A stretch of 56,451 bases of DNA from contig CAJCHZ010000007.1 in assembly GCA_903970165.1 (NCBI GenBank), positions 1-56,451 of the forward strand, in the 5' to 3' direction. The notes beneath the pieces are model-generated. The model worked only from the letters and a program-made list of their open reading frames with translations, was not told the origin of the DNA and did no database searches. Every line of letters starts with the position of its first letter. The first letter of the stretch is position 1. The stretch is from Betaproteobacteria bacterium. Lineage in GTDB: Bacteria; Acidobacteriota; Terriglobia; Acidiferrales; UBA7541. The position numbers and the translations under genes are program-made. Positions 1-8,802 of this stretch are shown here, in pieces.

Positions 1-861
1 TTTCTTTCTTTTTTCTTCCTTACCTCCGCATGCGAAAAGCCCCGCCAATCCCACCTGACTATCGGTTCCAAATTTTTCACCGAACAAGTAATCCTGGCCG
101 AACTCCTCGCCCAGCACATCGAATCCCACACCGGCATCCAAGTCGAACGCAAAACGAATCTCGGCGGCACTCTCCTCGTCCACAAGGCGCTCCTTTCCGG
201 CGACCTCGACCTCTACGTCGAATACACCGGCACAGCCCTAACCGCAGTCCTGAACGAATCCCCAAACTCCGACAACGCGACAACTATCTATAACCGCGTC
301 AAACAACAATACGCGCAGCGTTTCAATCTCGATCTCACCGAGCCCCTCGGCTTCGAAAATACCTTCGCCATGGTCGTCCGCTCCGATGACGCGAGCAATC
401 TTCATCTCCATACCATGTCCGACCTCGCCTCCGTCGCCCCCAAATGGCGCGCCGGCGTCGGCTACGAATTCCTCGAACGCCCCGACGGCTTCCCCGGCTG
501 GAGCAATCGTTACAATCTCCACTTCGCCGCCCAACCAAACGTCATGGACCTCGGCCTCCTCTATCGCGCGTTAGTCGACCATCAGGTTGACATCGTAGCC
601 GGCAATTCCACCGATGGGCTTATCGACTCTCTCCATCTGGTCGCCCTTGAAGACAACCTCCACTATTTCCCGCCGTACGACGCGGTCCCCATCGTCCGCC
701 ACTCCACGCTCGAAAAATTTCCCCAACTCCGTGCCGCTCTCGCCGATCTGCACAACATAATCTCCGCCGAAGATATGCGCCATCTCAACGCCCAAGTCGA
801 CGCCGACCAGAGGGATGTCGCCACGGTAGTCCGCGCGTTCCGCGCCTCAAAAAATTTATAA
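1..861 (+). CDS. Osmoprotectant (glycine betaine/choline) ABC transporter substrate-binding lipoprotein, 5' end outside window
   Basis: Periplasmic binding protein of the OpuC/ProX (QAT) family, which delivers betaine-type compatible solutes to an ABC importer. The frame is open from base 1, so the gene begins before the window; only about 10-20 codons are missing. The first codons read as the end of a hydrophobic signal with lipobox L-T-S-A-C (Cys codon at 31-33), so the protein should be a lipoprotein. The mature part opens LTIGSKFFTEQ and continues with YVEYTGTAL, both typical of the family, and ends in a normal C-terminus at the TAA. A start at the ATG at base 370 would remove the ligand-binding N-lobe and is not credible. 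The matching permease and ATPase genes lie about 1.9 kb away on the opposite strand, an unusual split. Family assignment is firm; the exact ligand is inferred. Confidence 0.88.
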   Translation, partial: FLSFFFLTSACEKPRQSHLTIGSKFFTEQVILAELLAQHIESHTGIQVERKTNLGGTLLVHKALLSGDLDLYVEYTGTALTAVLNESPNSDNATTIYNRVKQQYAQRFNLDLTEPLGFENTFAMVVRSDDASNLHLHTMSDLASVAPKWRAGVGYEFLERPDGFPGWSNRYNLHFAAQPNVMDLGLLYRALVDHQVDIVAGNSTDGLIDSLHLVALEDNLHYFPPYDAVPIVRHSTLEKFPQLRAALADLHNIISAEDMRHLNAQVDADQRDVATVVRAFRASKNL

Positions 862-1085
862 CGAATAATTCGTGAACTGAAACCAAACGCCATCACAAAG
901 CGGTCTAATATTTAGCGGCGAATTGCGTATTCGCTTCAGTCGGGCCACGCTTCACAAACCAGGAGCAACTTGGCGATCGGAACTGGTGTTTTATTGGTTG
1001 TAAGCTTCTGGGGTCCGGTCAGCACGCAACAATTTTCCCGGCCCTTTTTTACGCAGTAGCACAAAAAGCATCTTCGGAGGCTCGC
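862..1085. other. Intergenic region with two short hairpins
   Basis: No gene seen. A 5-bp hairpin (ACGAA/TTCGT) overlaps the stop codon of the binding-protein gene, and a GCGAAT/ATTCGC hairpin with a 5-base loop sits at 918-934. Neither has a following T-run, so neither is a convincing intrinsic terminator. A GGAGG Shine-Dalgarno at about 1076-1080 belongs to the next gene. Confidence 0.4.
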
Positions 1086-1613
1086 ATGAAATCACTTCTC
1101 ACAGTTCTTGCACTTCTCCTTCTCGGTTCCGTTCCAGCTCTCGCGCAAGACAAAGGCCATCCGGCTCCGCCGCCCAAAGATGTCGGCCACGGCTACGTTC
1201 CCCGCAAGGGACCGGCGCCAGCCCGGCCTGACGTTCACCCGGCTCCTAAATTTTCCGATAAACCCGGCCATCCGGAAGCCCCCCACGTCCACACCAACGG
1301 CAAATGGATAGGTCACGACTCTGGCCCCAACGACGCCCGCTACCATCTCGATCATCCATGGGAGCATGGCCATTTCACCGGCGGCTTCGGCCGCGGTCAC
1401 GTCTGGCGCCTTGAAGGCGGCAACCGCGAACGCTTCTGGTTCGGCGGTTTCTATTTCAGCATCTTCCCCGCCGACTACGCCTACTGCGACGATTGGGACT
1501 GGGGCACAGACCAAATCTCTATCTTCGAAGATCCCGACCACGTCGGCTTCTACCTGGCTTACAACGTCCGCCTCGGCACCTACTGCCACGTAACCTTCCT
1601 CGGCAACAGCTAG
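1086..1613 (+). CDS. Secreted His/Pro/aromatic-rich protein of unknown function
   Basis: A 175-residue protein with a clear signal peptide (about residues 1-20, cleavage after ALA before QDKG). The mature N-terminal half is rich in Pro, His and Gly ([27 protein letters not shown]); the C-terminal half is rich in Trp, Phe, Tyr and Asp, with paired Cys residues (YCDDWDW and TYCHV). Proteins of this kind, small, exported and His-rich, are common in Acidobacteriota genomes, but I know of no assigned function; periplasmic metal binding or a cell-surface role is only a guess. GGAGG stands five bases before the ATG, and a strong intrinsic terminator follows at 1653-1681, so it is probably a single-gene transcript. 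Confidence 0.75.
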   Translation: MKSLLTVLALLLLGSVPALAQDKGHPAPPPKDVGHGYVPRKGPAPARPDVHPAPKFSDKPGHPEAPHVHTNGKWIGHDSGPNDARYHLDHPWEHGHFTGGFGRGHVWRLEGGNRERFWFGGFYFSIFPADYAYCDDWDWGTDQISIFEDPDHVGFYLAYNVRLGTYCHVTFLGNS

Positions 1614-1651
1614 CGCCTCTGTTCAGCGCATTCTCGCAACTTCATCATGTT

Positions 1652-1681
1652 GGGGCACGATTCATCGTGCCCTTCTTTTTT
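1652..1681 (+). terminator. Intrinsic terminator after the His-rich secreted protein gene
   Basis: Stem GGGCACGA (1653-1660), loop TTCA, stem TCGTGCCC (1665-1672), then TTCTTTTTT. It ends the + strand transcript of the 1086-1613 gene. The same palindrome core recurs at 23702-23722. Confidence 0.8.
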
Positions 1682-1696
1682 CCTGCCGCTCTCGCT

Positions 1697-2331
1697 TCAC
1701 TTAACGATTGCCTCAGACGCGGCATTCGCGGCCACAAAGATTTCCGTAAAGACCTTTGCTCTGAACAGAGAACCTTTTCCGCATACCTCTAAAATCGCGG
1801 GAATTCTCCTCCGCACCTCCCGGTACACATTCCACATTTGCGGCACGGTGGGCTGCTTTCCTGTTCGCACAAATGCATTTCCCATTTCCCTGAACAGCCC
1901 TTCGACTGTTCCTCCATGAATGTAAGCATCTGTTCCCTTTAGGTCGCTTAATGACTTATCCAATGTGTAGTTCAATGATTCCATCACAAACCATGCATGT
2001 TTTGTACGGCCCATTTTCTGCCAGGCCACCGCCAGCCCCAGTTCTCAAACGGCATATTGAAACTGGGTGTTCTCGGCTTGGCGCGATTCAGCTGCACCTT
2101 GGAAAGCTCGTGCACCGAATATTCACAGCCCTGTATCAGGCCGAAAATCAAATCCAGACGTCTCGGGCCCTGCGGAATTTCCAGCGTCATTCGCGGAATC
2201 ATCCCAATCGCAGAGATGCCGCATATATACGACAGATATAGATTTTCGAACTTGGAATCGTACGGCAGGTTTATGAATACTTCAGTGCGAGCTCTTTGCT
2301 TTGCCACGCGCCAGCTTCTTTCTTGAAGCAT
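1697..2331 (-). pseudogene. Nucleoside 2-deoxyribosyltransferase/TIR-like protein, frameshifted
   Basis: Two minus-strand frames join into one protein. The N-terminal part (from 2331, or more likely the GTG at 2307) reads VFINLPYDSKFENLYLSYI, then IPRMTLEIP, YSVHELSKVQL and NMPFE. The C-terminal part (to 1697) continues AWQKMGRTKHAWFVMES, SLSDLKGTDAYIHGG and so on. At about 2038-2052 the frame breaks inside what should read NMPFELGLAVAW: a duplicated GA pair (GAGA) shifts the frame. The (N/D)xxFExG pattern beside a Rossmann-type N-terminal strand resembles nucleoside 2-deoxyribosyltransferases and related TIR-like domains, so NAD or nucleotide chemistry is possible; this is a motif-level inference. 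The gene overlaps the upstream HTH gene by up to 50 bases, implying a two-gene unit. It is either a recent pseudogene or a sequencing error. Confidence 0.6.
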
Positions 2332-2581
2332 GGGTGGACTTGGTTCTCTTTGCCTTCATGGCCCGCGGATTTACCCTTGATTTTACAGATCGTGCTGTTC
2401 CACCTTCCCCTTCATTCCCGGGCTGGAAGTCCTTCCGGCCCGGCCAGCCGTACCCCTTCTTCGCGAGGCTCTCCCTTACCATCCGGATCAATTCCTTCGC
2501 ACGGCGCGCAGGCACACCCAATAGTCGGGCGCTCTCCTCGGGTTTCACAAACGGCGTCGTGATTCGATATGGCCTTCGCAT
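2282..2581 (-). CDS. Small basic protein with AlpA/MerR-like helix-turn-helix
   Basis: A 99-residue protein. Residues 10-40 (KPEESARLLGVPARRAKELI) look like a winged-helix/excisionase-type HTH: an amphipathic helix, a turn at GVP, then a basic recognition helix. The C-terminal 45 residues are Lys/Arg/Ser-rich and probably disordered, suited to nucleic-acid contact. The start ATG follows GAGGAAT. The 3' end overlaps the start of the deoxyribosyltransferase-like gene, so the two are probably co-translated and functionally paired. Regulator or nucleic-acid targeting partner are both possible; a toxin-antitoxin role has no specific support. Confidence 0.6.
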   Translation of the reverse strand: MRRPYRITTPFVKPEESARLLGVPARRAKELIRMVRESLAKKGYGWPGRKDFQPGNEGEGGTARSVKSRVNPRAMKAKRTKSTHASRKKLARGKAKSSH

Positions 2582-2723
2582 ATTCCTCGATTAAATTTTA
2601 CGCTCCCTTTTCGCTCCCTTCAACGTAATGTCCGTACCCCTTCTGGCCGGCAAATGATCTCCTGCCTCACCATCGCTCTTAAGCTCAGAGATTTTTGAGT
2701 CCCAACAGGATGGCTACCAGGAT

Positions 2724-3356
2724 TCAAAGCACTTTCAGGCGGCGTTCGATTTGGCCCAGCAGGATGTCGGCTGCTATGGCGAGGAGGGCTGCGGGGATGG
2801 CACCTGCAAGGATTACGGCGTCGTTGACCATGGCTACGCCGCGGAAGATGAAGGTACCGAGGCCGCCTGCGCCGATGGCCGCCGCGATGGTGGCTACGCC
2901 GATGGTGATGACTGTAGCCGTGCGGATACCGGCGAGAATTACGCTTAATGCCAAGGGAAAACGGACACGAAGAAGGATTTGCGCGTTTGTCATACCCATG
3001 GCTTCGGCGGCTTCGAGGATGGAACGGTCAACGCCGGTAAGGCCGACGTAGGTGTTGCGGAGGATGGGGAGTAGTGCGTAAAGCACTAGCGCGACGATCG
3101 CGGTGCGCCGGCCTATCCCGCCGATGAAGGGGATGGGGATCAGGAAGCCGAAGAGGGCCAGGCTGGGAATGGTTTGAAAGACGCTGGTGATTCCCAGGGC
3201 GATGGAGCTGAGTGTGCGGCGTTGGACGATAAACATACCTAACGGGACCGCTATCGCGATCGCGATGCTCATGGCAATGAGGACTAGCGTTAGGTGATCG
3301 AACGTGGCGGCTAGGATTTCGTTTCTGTGCTCTGCGAAGAAATGCCACGGGCTCAT
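2724..3356 (-). CDS. Osmoprotectant ABC transporter permease
   Basis: Inner-membrane permease of the OpuCB/YehW type that forms the channel for betaine-like solutes. The 210-residue chain has about five or six membrane segments (for example LVLIAMSIAIAIAVPLG and ALFGFLIPIPFIGG) and the cytoplasmic coupling loop EAAEAMGMTNAQ that docks on the ATPase. The ATG at 3356 overlaps the TGA of the upstream ATPase gene in an ATGA junction, which fixes this start over one ten codons earlier and shows translational coupling. Ligand specificity is inferred from family and neighbour. Confidence 0.88.
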   Translation of the reverse strand: MSPWHFFAEHRNEILAATFDHLTLVLIAMSIAIAIAVPLGMFIVQRRTLSSIALGITSVFQTIPSLALFGFLIPIPFIGGIGRRTAIVALVLYALLPILRNTYVGLTGVDRSILEAAEAMGMTNAQILLRVRFPLALSVILAGIRTATVITIGVATIAAAIGAGGLGTFIFRGVAMVNDAVILAGAIPAALLAIAADILLGQIERRLKVL

Positions 3357-4159
3357 TGAGAGCCTCCAGTGGGTGTATCGAGGCAATTGGTGAAGGCTTG
3401 GACTTCGGGATGGGCGTGGGTGAGAAAATCTTGCGGTGGCGCGACGGCTACGAGGCGGCCGGCTTCCATTAAGGCGATGCGCGAGGCCAGGAGAAGGGCT
3501 TCGCGGATGTCGTGAGTAACGAAGACGATTGTCTTTTTCAGGCGGCTGGCGAGTGCGCTGAATTCGCGTTGCAGTTCGGCGCGGGTGACGGGATCGAGTG
3601 CGCCGAAGGGCTCGTCCATTAATAAGATGGGAGGATCAGCAGCGAGGGCGCGGGCTACGCCGACGCGCTGGCGCTGGCCACCGGACAGTTCGCGAGGTTT
3701 GCGACTCGAAAACTCCGCTGGGTTGAGGCCCACGAGTCGCAGTAATTCTTCGACGCGAGCGACGGTGCGGGCGTGATCCCACTTTTCGAGGCTGGGAACG
3801 AGGGCGATATTTTGCGCCACGGTAAAATGCGGGAAGAGGCCAGCTTCCTGGATAACGTATCCGATGCCGCGCCGGAGACGGATCGCGTCGCAGTCGGTGG
3901 TGGCGCGGCCTTCGACGAGAACTTGTCCTTGCGAGGGTGCGAGCATGCGGTTGATGAGCTTGAGAAGAGTGGTTTTGCCGCTGCCGCTGCGTCCGAGGAG
4001 CACCAGGGTCTCACTATGAGAAATGGCCAGGGAAATATGGGAAACGATGGACCGTTCCCGCGCTAAATCGATTTTCTCGTTACGCGCGTCACGAATTTCA
4101 TAGCTGACATCGCGAAATTCGATCGCGAATTCCGGGTTTTGCGCGGGTTTCGTATTCAT
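3353..4159 (-). CDS. Osmoprotectant ABC transporter ATP-binding protein
   Basis: Cytoplasmic ATPase driving uptake of betaine-type solutes. From the ATG at 4159 it is 268 residues: Walker A GRSGSGKTT, Q-loop region YVIQEAGLFPH, signature LSGGQRQRV, Walker B ILLMDEPFGALD and H-loop VTHD. The frame is open further upstream, but the extra 44 residues are not family-like and would run into the divergent promoter region, so MNTKPAQ is preferred. It lacks the C-terminal CBS pair found in OpuCA/ProV, so osmotic gating through CBS domains is unlikely here. It is the first gene of a two-gene operon with the permease; the binding protein is encoded separately on + near base 1. Confidence 0.88.
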   Translation of the reverse strand: MNTKPAQNPEFAIEFRDVSYEIRDARNEKIDLARERSIVSHISLAISHSETLVLLGRSGSGKTTLLKLINRMLAPSQGQVLVEGRATTDCDAIRLRRGIGYVIQEAGLFPHFTVAQNIALVPSLEKWDHARTVARVEELLRLVGLNPAEFSSRKPRELSGGQRQRVGVARALAADPPILLMDEPFGALDPVTRAELQREFSALASRLKKTIVFVTHDIREALLLASRIALMEAGRLVAVAPPQDFLTHAHPEVQAFTNCLDTPTGGSQ

Positions 4160-4274
4160 TTCGGTTGACAGCGCCTTTGCAGAGCAGGACCATCTTAATG
4201 CACCTAGCCTCCCTGGCGCCGAAATTTGGCGCACCCTTCTGGCCCAAGCGGCATCTAAAAAGGGGGAAAACGCC

Positions 4275-5606
4275 ATGGGCGCAACCGCCACTGCAGTTCG
4301 TTCACGACACGACCTTCACACCCGGCTTCTGGGAGCGCGCGAGCAGACGGATTCGCTATTCCGCATCGTGCGCGACGAAGCCATTTACGACAGACCTATT
4401 CCTGAGCGGCATCGAATCATTTTTTATCTTGGGCATGTGGAAGCGTTCGACTGGAACCTGCTTGCGGACCGCGCTTTTGGTTTGCGTTCCTTGCAGAGGA
4501 CATTCGATCAGCTCTTTGCCTTTGGAATTGATCCCGTTGGCGGGGGATTGCCAAGCGACACACCGCGAGATTGGCCGGAGCGGGACGAAGTGGAAATATA
4601 CAACCGGCGCTTGCGAAAAGAACTGGACGGGGCCATCGAAAATGCTTTGGCGCGGCCCGCGGAAGGTCATCCTCAACTGATTCCAATGCTGGAAGTAGCC
4701 ATCGAGCACCGGTTGATGCACGCGGAAACACTGGCGTACATGTTGCACCGCTTGCCGAGTGACCGAAAAGTTCGCGGACCGATAGGTTCGTCGCATGGAG
4801 CGCCGCGAAAGAAAACGCATCTCATGGAAATCCCGGCGGGGCGGACGACGCTCGGCCTGAAATATACGACGGGAGATGAATTCGGATGGGACAACGAATT
4901 GGATCCGCATGAAGTCGAAGTTGCGGGCTTCGCAATGGAGAGCGAAAACGTCACGAACCAGGATTTTCTGAGATTTATTCAAGCCGGCGGGTATGAAAAT
5001 GAAGCACTGTGGAGCGCGGAATCGTGGGCATGGAAGGAAACGGAAGGCGTGCGGCATCCCGCGTTTTGGAAGCGCGACGGCAATTTGTGGATGTACAACG
5101 CCATGTTTGGTGAGATTCGACTGCCGCTGGATTGGCCTGTTTATGTGAGCCACGCGGAAGCTACGGCATACGCCACGTGGTTGGGTCGCTCCTTGCCGAG
5201 CGAGGCGCAATTTCATCGAGCGGCTTATGGGACGCCCGATGGTTGGAGCGAGCGGAGTTATCCGTGGGGAGAGGATACGCCGGGCGCGCGGCACGGTAAT
5301 TTTAATTTTCAGCATTGGGACCCGACACCGGTCGGAGAGCATCCGGAGGGAGCAAGTGCCTTCGGAGTTCAGGATTTGGTTGGCAACGGGTGGGAGTGGA
5401 CGAAGACAAAATTCGAGCCATTTTCTGGATTTGCTCCGATGCCCTTCTATCCCGGCTATTCCGCGAATTTTTTCGATGGCAAACACTATGTGATGAAGGG
5501 AGGGTCGCCGCGAACGGCAGCGTGCATGTTGCGGAGATCTTTCCGGAATTGGTTTCAGCCGCACTACCCGTACGTCTACGCAACATTCCGTTGCGTGGAA
5601 GACTAG
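4275..5606 (+). CDS. egtB: Ergothioneine biosynthesis sulfoxide synthase EgtB
   Basis: Non-haem iron enzyme that joins a thiol donor (cysteine or gamma-glutamylcysteine) to trimethylhistidine with O2, forming the C-S bond of ergothioneine. The N-terminal DinB-like domain supplies the expected three-histidine iron site: His54 in LGHVEAFDW, and His145 and His149 in EHRLMHAE, with the family spacing. Residues from about 180 form the FGE/sulfatase-modifying domain, with NVTNQDFLRFI, YPWGEDTPGARHGN and the C-terminal GGSPRT and YATFRCVED. Length 443 is normal. AGGGGG precedes the ATG. egtD follows after 18 bases. No egtA or egtC is adjacent, so direct use of cysteine as in other two-gene egtBD loci is plausible; no egtE is seen here. 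Confidence 0.9.
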   Translation: MGATATAVRSRHDLHTRLLGAREQTDSLFRIVRDEAIYDRPIPERHRIIFYLGHVEAFDWNLLADRAFGLRSLQRTFDQLFAFGIDPVGGGLPSDTPRDWPERDEVEIYNRRLRKELDGAIENALARPAEGHPQLIPMLEVAIEHRLMHAETLAYMLHRLPSDRKVRGPIGSSHGAPRKKTHLMEIPAGRTTLGLKYTTGDEFGWDNELDPHEVEVAGFAMESENVTNQDFLRFIQAGGYENEALWSAESWAWKETEGVRHPAFWKRDGNLWMYNAMFGEIRLPLDWPVYVSHAEATAYATWLGRSLPSEAQFHRAAYGTPDGWSERSYPWGEDTPGARHGNFNFQHWDPTPVGEHPEGASAFGVQDLVGNGWEWTKTKFEPFSGFAPMPFYPGYSANFFDGKHYVMKGGSPRTAACMLRRSFRNWFQPHYPYVYATFRCVED

Positions 5607-5624
5607 CAAGACAAGACCGGGCCC

Positions 5625-6605
5625 TTGGGAGCTGAAATGCTGACGCAAACCCTTCCGCTGAGACATGTGTCCGAGTTCGCCGCGGACATACGCGAGAGCT
5701 TGACGAAGAGCGGGCAGAGAGAATTGCCTTCGAAATATCTCTATGACGAAGTCGGCTCGGCGCTGTTCGAGACGATCTGCGTTCTGCCGGAATACGGCTT
5801 GACGCGGGCGGACGCGCGATTGCTCGAAAAACATGCGCGGGAAATTGTTCGAAGGCTGCCCTCACCGGTGCAGGTCGCGGAACTTGGCAGCGGCAGCGGC
5901 AAGAAAACGCGATGGATCCTGGAAGCGCTTTCGCGGCGCCAGAAAACTTTTTATTATCCGATTGAAATTTCGCCCTCGGCACTGGCGGCTTGTGAAAAAG
6001 AACTGGGCCAGATTGACCTGGTGAGCGTCGTCGGGCACGAGCAGCCTTATCTGGAAGGCCTGCGGACAGTTGCCGAGGGGCGGCTGCATGGGAACAATTT
6101 GTTGGTGCTGTTTCTTGGAAGCACGATTGGGAATTTTGACCGCGGCGCAGGCGAAGAATTTTTGCGCAGCGTCCGCGCTATTTTGCATGAGGGGGATGCG
6201 CTGCTGCTTGGTACGGACCTTGAGAAGGACATCCATCAGCAACTGCTGGCTTACGATGATCCCGCGGGCGTTACGGCCGCTTTTAACTTGAATTTGTTGG
6301 CGCGTATTAACCGCGAATTGCGCGGAGACTTTGATCTGAAGTGTTTCCGGCATGAGGCGCGCTGGAATGCCGTGGAACGGCGTATTGAGATGCATCTCCG
6401 TTCGACCTGCCGTCAGCACGTGGAGATTCGAGATGCGGGATTGCGCGTGACGCTCGATGAAGATGAATCAATTTGGACGGAGAGTTCGCACAAGTATCGC
6501 ATGGGAGAAGCGGCGGAGATGGGCTCACGGACGGGTTTTCGGTGCGAGGGGTTGTGGGTGGATGAAGAGTGGGCTTTTTCGCAGAATTTGTTGATTGCTG
6601 AGTAG
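5625..6605 (+). CDS. egtD: L-histidine N-alpha-methyltransferase EgtD
   Basis: SAM-dependent enzyme that trimethylates histidine to hercynine, the substrate of EgtB. 326 residues in the DUF2260/EgtD family: SKYLYDEVGSALFETI near the N-terminus, the SAM-binding glycine loop ELGSGSGKKTRWIL, the strand LLVLFLGSTIGNFD, and the C-terminal SHKYRM segment that helps position histidine. It lies 18 bases after egtB on the same strand, so the two form a compact operon; the pairing supports ergothioneine over the ovothiol pathway. An ATG at 5637 (MLTQTL) is an alternative start. Confidence 0.92.
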   Translation: MGAEMLTQTLPLRHVSEFAADIRESLTKSGQRELPSKYLYDEVGSALFETICVLPEYGLTRADARLLEKHAREIVRRLPSPVQVAELGSGSGKKTRWILEALSRRQKTFYYPIEISPSALAACEKELGQIDLVSVVGHEQPYLEGLRTVAEGRLHGNNLLVLFLGSTIGNFDRGAGEEFLRSVRAILHEGDALLLGTDLEKDIHQQLLAYDDPAGVTAAFNLNLLARINRELRGDFDLKCFRHEARWNAVERRIEMHLRSTCRQHVEIRDAGLRVTLDEDESIWTESSHKYRMGEAAEMGSRTGFRCEGLWVDEEWAFSQNLLIAE

Positions 6606-6663
6606 GAGATTTTTCAGCAAGCGCCCGATGCTGACTATCGTTTGGCGGCTTTTAAGCAGTTTC

Positions 6664-8802
6664 TTAAATAGATTCGACGCGCCAGACCAAGCGGGCGAAC
6701 CAGGGATCTTGCGCGGCTAGCGTTGGGTGCCATACAGCCAGGATTTGCGAGCCCTGGTAGACGCGTTCGAAGCCTTCCTCGGATTCGGAAACCGTTTCAA
6801 TCGGAGCGATCCAGAATTCCTTTGCGCCTGGCGCGTGGAGCGTGATGCGCACGCGTTGCCAGCCGTCTTCCATATGAAACATAGGGCCTGCAACGACGCC
6901 ACTGAAGCGAAGATTTTGCCGGCCATTCGGCATTTCAAAGAAACGATCGGGTTCGGCGGGCGCGAGTAGATTGATCACCGATTCGATACCGACGGCGATG
7001 GGCTTCGCCAGGGATTGCTTCAGCTTGAGGCCGATTTCGCAGCCAACTTCAAAGCCTTGTGGGCGCGGACCGAAAGTGAAACGCTTTGCCAGTGAGAGCC
7101 TGGGCTGCGCGGCACCGGATTTTCCGCTGATGCCGAGTTCTGCTTCTCGAATGAGCTGGGCCTCATTCGCGGAAGAAGATTTAACAAGGTAGACACCGCC
7201 TGCAAATCCGGCATCTTCTTTCAGCTCGAGCGTTTCGTACTCGGCCTGGTTACGAGCAGGATCGAAGAGAAGAACGCGGAATGCATGGCGAGGCCAGCGA
7301 TCGTATTGCAGAAAGCGTTCGAGGCCGGGCTCTTTTACGAGCGTTTGGTCGTGAATGGACGCAACCGAGCCCGCCACGGCGATTTTGGAGGCGTCACGAA
7401 GACGCGCGTGATAAGCCTCTGGGCGTCGCTGCATCGAATTGACGAGCGTGGCGGCCGCGGGACGAAAATCGAGAAGCGCGATGGTTCCGCCATCGGTGGG
7501 CTTGAGGAGCGCCTGGTACTCGGGAGCTGTGAAGAGATGCTCGTTAGCCCCGTCGGCGTCGTAATCGAGCAATTCGACGCCGGGCACCAGAGCCCCAGGA
7601 GTTTGTTTATCAGCGATCGCTTCGGCACGAATTAAATTGCGCCAGAGCTCGGTGCGGAGATGCGGGGAATAAAGGCCGCCGAAGACGCCGTGCCAGTAGG
7701 CGTCATTGCACTGGCCGCGCAGGAGCAGGTCACGGGCCGTGGCAAGTTCATCGGAAGATTTCGAAGTACCGCGGCGAGGAGGAACGGCGGCAATACGGGC
7801 GGAGACACGTAACATTTTTTTGTTGAGCAGATTGGATTCCGCGTATTTGCGAAAAAAACCACGCCAGGAGCCGCCACGCAGGAAAGAAAGAACTTCGGGA
7901 CGCGAGCCGAACTCTTTCTGCACGGCTTGATAGCGCTGGCGAACGCGCGTGGGGAGAACCCACTCCATCATTTCGGTGTAGGATGCGGTGGGCAGATCGG
8001 CGCGGCCGAGCGGCGCGTGATTGGCGAGATATTCCGCCGGAGTCGAGGAACGCAGCCAGGAAGAATTTTCTTCGAGAGCGCTGAAGAATTCCTCGAGCCA
8101 ACCATCCTCGTAGCAATGCTTGGCGGTGCCGGGCCAGACACCGAATTTTTCCATGTCGTCGCCCATGGCGGCGATACCGCCGGGATGCTGGGCCGCGGCA
8201 TCCTTGAGATAGGTAATGACGTCTTTGACTTTGCCGAAGGGAATGAAATAGCGGAGGGCTTTCTGGCCTGGGAAAAGCCAGACGCTTTTGCCGCGGTCTT
8301 CGGCGATGTAGGCGCCGAAAAGCTCTTCAGGCTCGAATCCTGCGGCGAGAAAATGGATGTCGTCGACCAGAGTGTAGTTAACGCCAGCGGCGGCGAGCGA
8401 CGAGGGGAGTTGCGGCTCCCACACACGCTCGGCGATCCAGGCGCCCGTCGGGCGATGGCTGAGGCGCTCTTCGAGGTAGTCGGCCAGACGCGTAATCTGT
8501 TCGAGTTGGTCCTCGGGCGGGATGGAGACGAGGATCGGTTCGTAAAAGCCGCCCCCTACCAGTTCGACCTGGCCGGAACGGACGAGCCCCTTCAGACGAG
8601 TGAAATACTCAGGACGGTTCTCTTCGATCCATGTGAGGAGCGGGCCGGAATAGTGGAGACCCATGTGGACGCCGGGATGTTTTTCCAGGAGCTCTACGAA
8701 CGGGAGATAGGAGTTCTTGTAGGCCTTTTCGAGGACGTGGCCAAAATTGCCGACGGGCTGGTGTGCGTGGATAAGAAGAGCGAGATGGAACGGTTCTGGC
8801 AT
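6664..8802 (-). CDS. Glycoside hydrolase family 57 protein (4-alpha-glucanotransferase or alpha-amylase type)
   Basis: A 712-residue GH57 enzyme acting on alpha-glucans, probably cytoplasmic glycogen or maltodextrin. The catalytic barrel starts LALLIHAHQPVGNFGHV; the nucleophile Glu lies in GAWIAERVWEPQ and the acid/base Asp in MGDDMEKFGVWPG. A helical DUF1925-like part (about 300-410, with GQCNDAYWHGVFGG) and a beta-rich DUF1926-like C-terminal domain follow, the architecture of Thermococcus-type 4-alpha-glucanotransferase. The start at 8802 (MPEPFHLAL) matches family N-termini; an ATG at 8829 is also in frame. No signal peptide. No glycogen gene is adjacent. Confidence 0.88.
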   Translation of the reverse strand: MPEPFHLALLIHAHQPVGNFGHVLEKAYKNSYLPFVELLEKHPGVHMGLHYSGPLLTWIEENRPEYFTRLKGLVRSGQVELVGGGFYEPILVSIPPEDQLEQITRLADYLEERLSHRPTGAWIAERVWEPQLPSSLAAAGVNYTLVDDIHFLAAGFEPEELFGAYIAEDRGKSVWLFPGQKALRYFIPFGKVKDVITYLKDAAAQHPGGIAAMGDDMEKFGVWPGTAKHCYEDGWLEEFFSALEENSSWLRSSTPAEYLANHAPLGRADLPTASYTEMMEWVLPTRVRQRYQAVQKEFGSRPEVLSFLRGGSWRGFFRKYAESNLLNKKMLRVSARIAAVPPRRGTSKSSDELATARDLLLRGQCNDAYWHGVFGGLYSPHLRTELWRNLIRAEAIADKQTPGALVPGVELLDYDADGANEHLFTAPEYQALLKPTDGGTIALLDFRPAAATLVNSMQRRPEAYHARLRDASKIAVAGSVASIHDQTLVKEPGLERFLQYDRWPRHAFRVLLFDPARNQAEYETLELKEDAGFAGGVYLVKSSSANEAQLIREAELGISGKSGAAQPRLSLAKRFTFGPRPQGFEVGCEIGLKLKQSLAKPIAVGIESVINLLAPAEPDRFFEMPNGRQNLRFSGVVAGPMFHMEDGWQRVRITLHAPGAKEFWIAPIETVSESEEGFERVYQGSQILAVWHPTLAAQDPWFARLVWRVESI

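Noticed and set aside
918..934. Terminator of the osmoprotectant-binding protein gene
   Set aside because: Six-base-pair hairpin without a T-run.
2282..2581. Antitoxin of a toxin-antitoxin pair
   Set aside because: The HTH fits, but the partner has no toxin motif I can name and resembles a nucleoside-processing enzyme instead.
4356..5834. 492-codon open frame on - opposite egtB
   Set aside because: Shadow of egtB; Arg/Pro-rich with no family features, and egtB is clearly the real gene.
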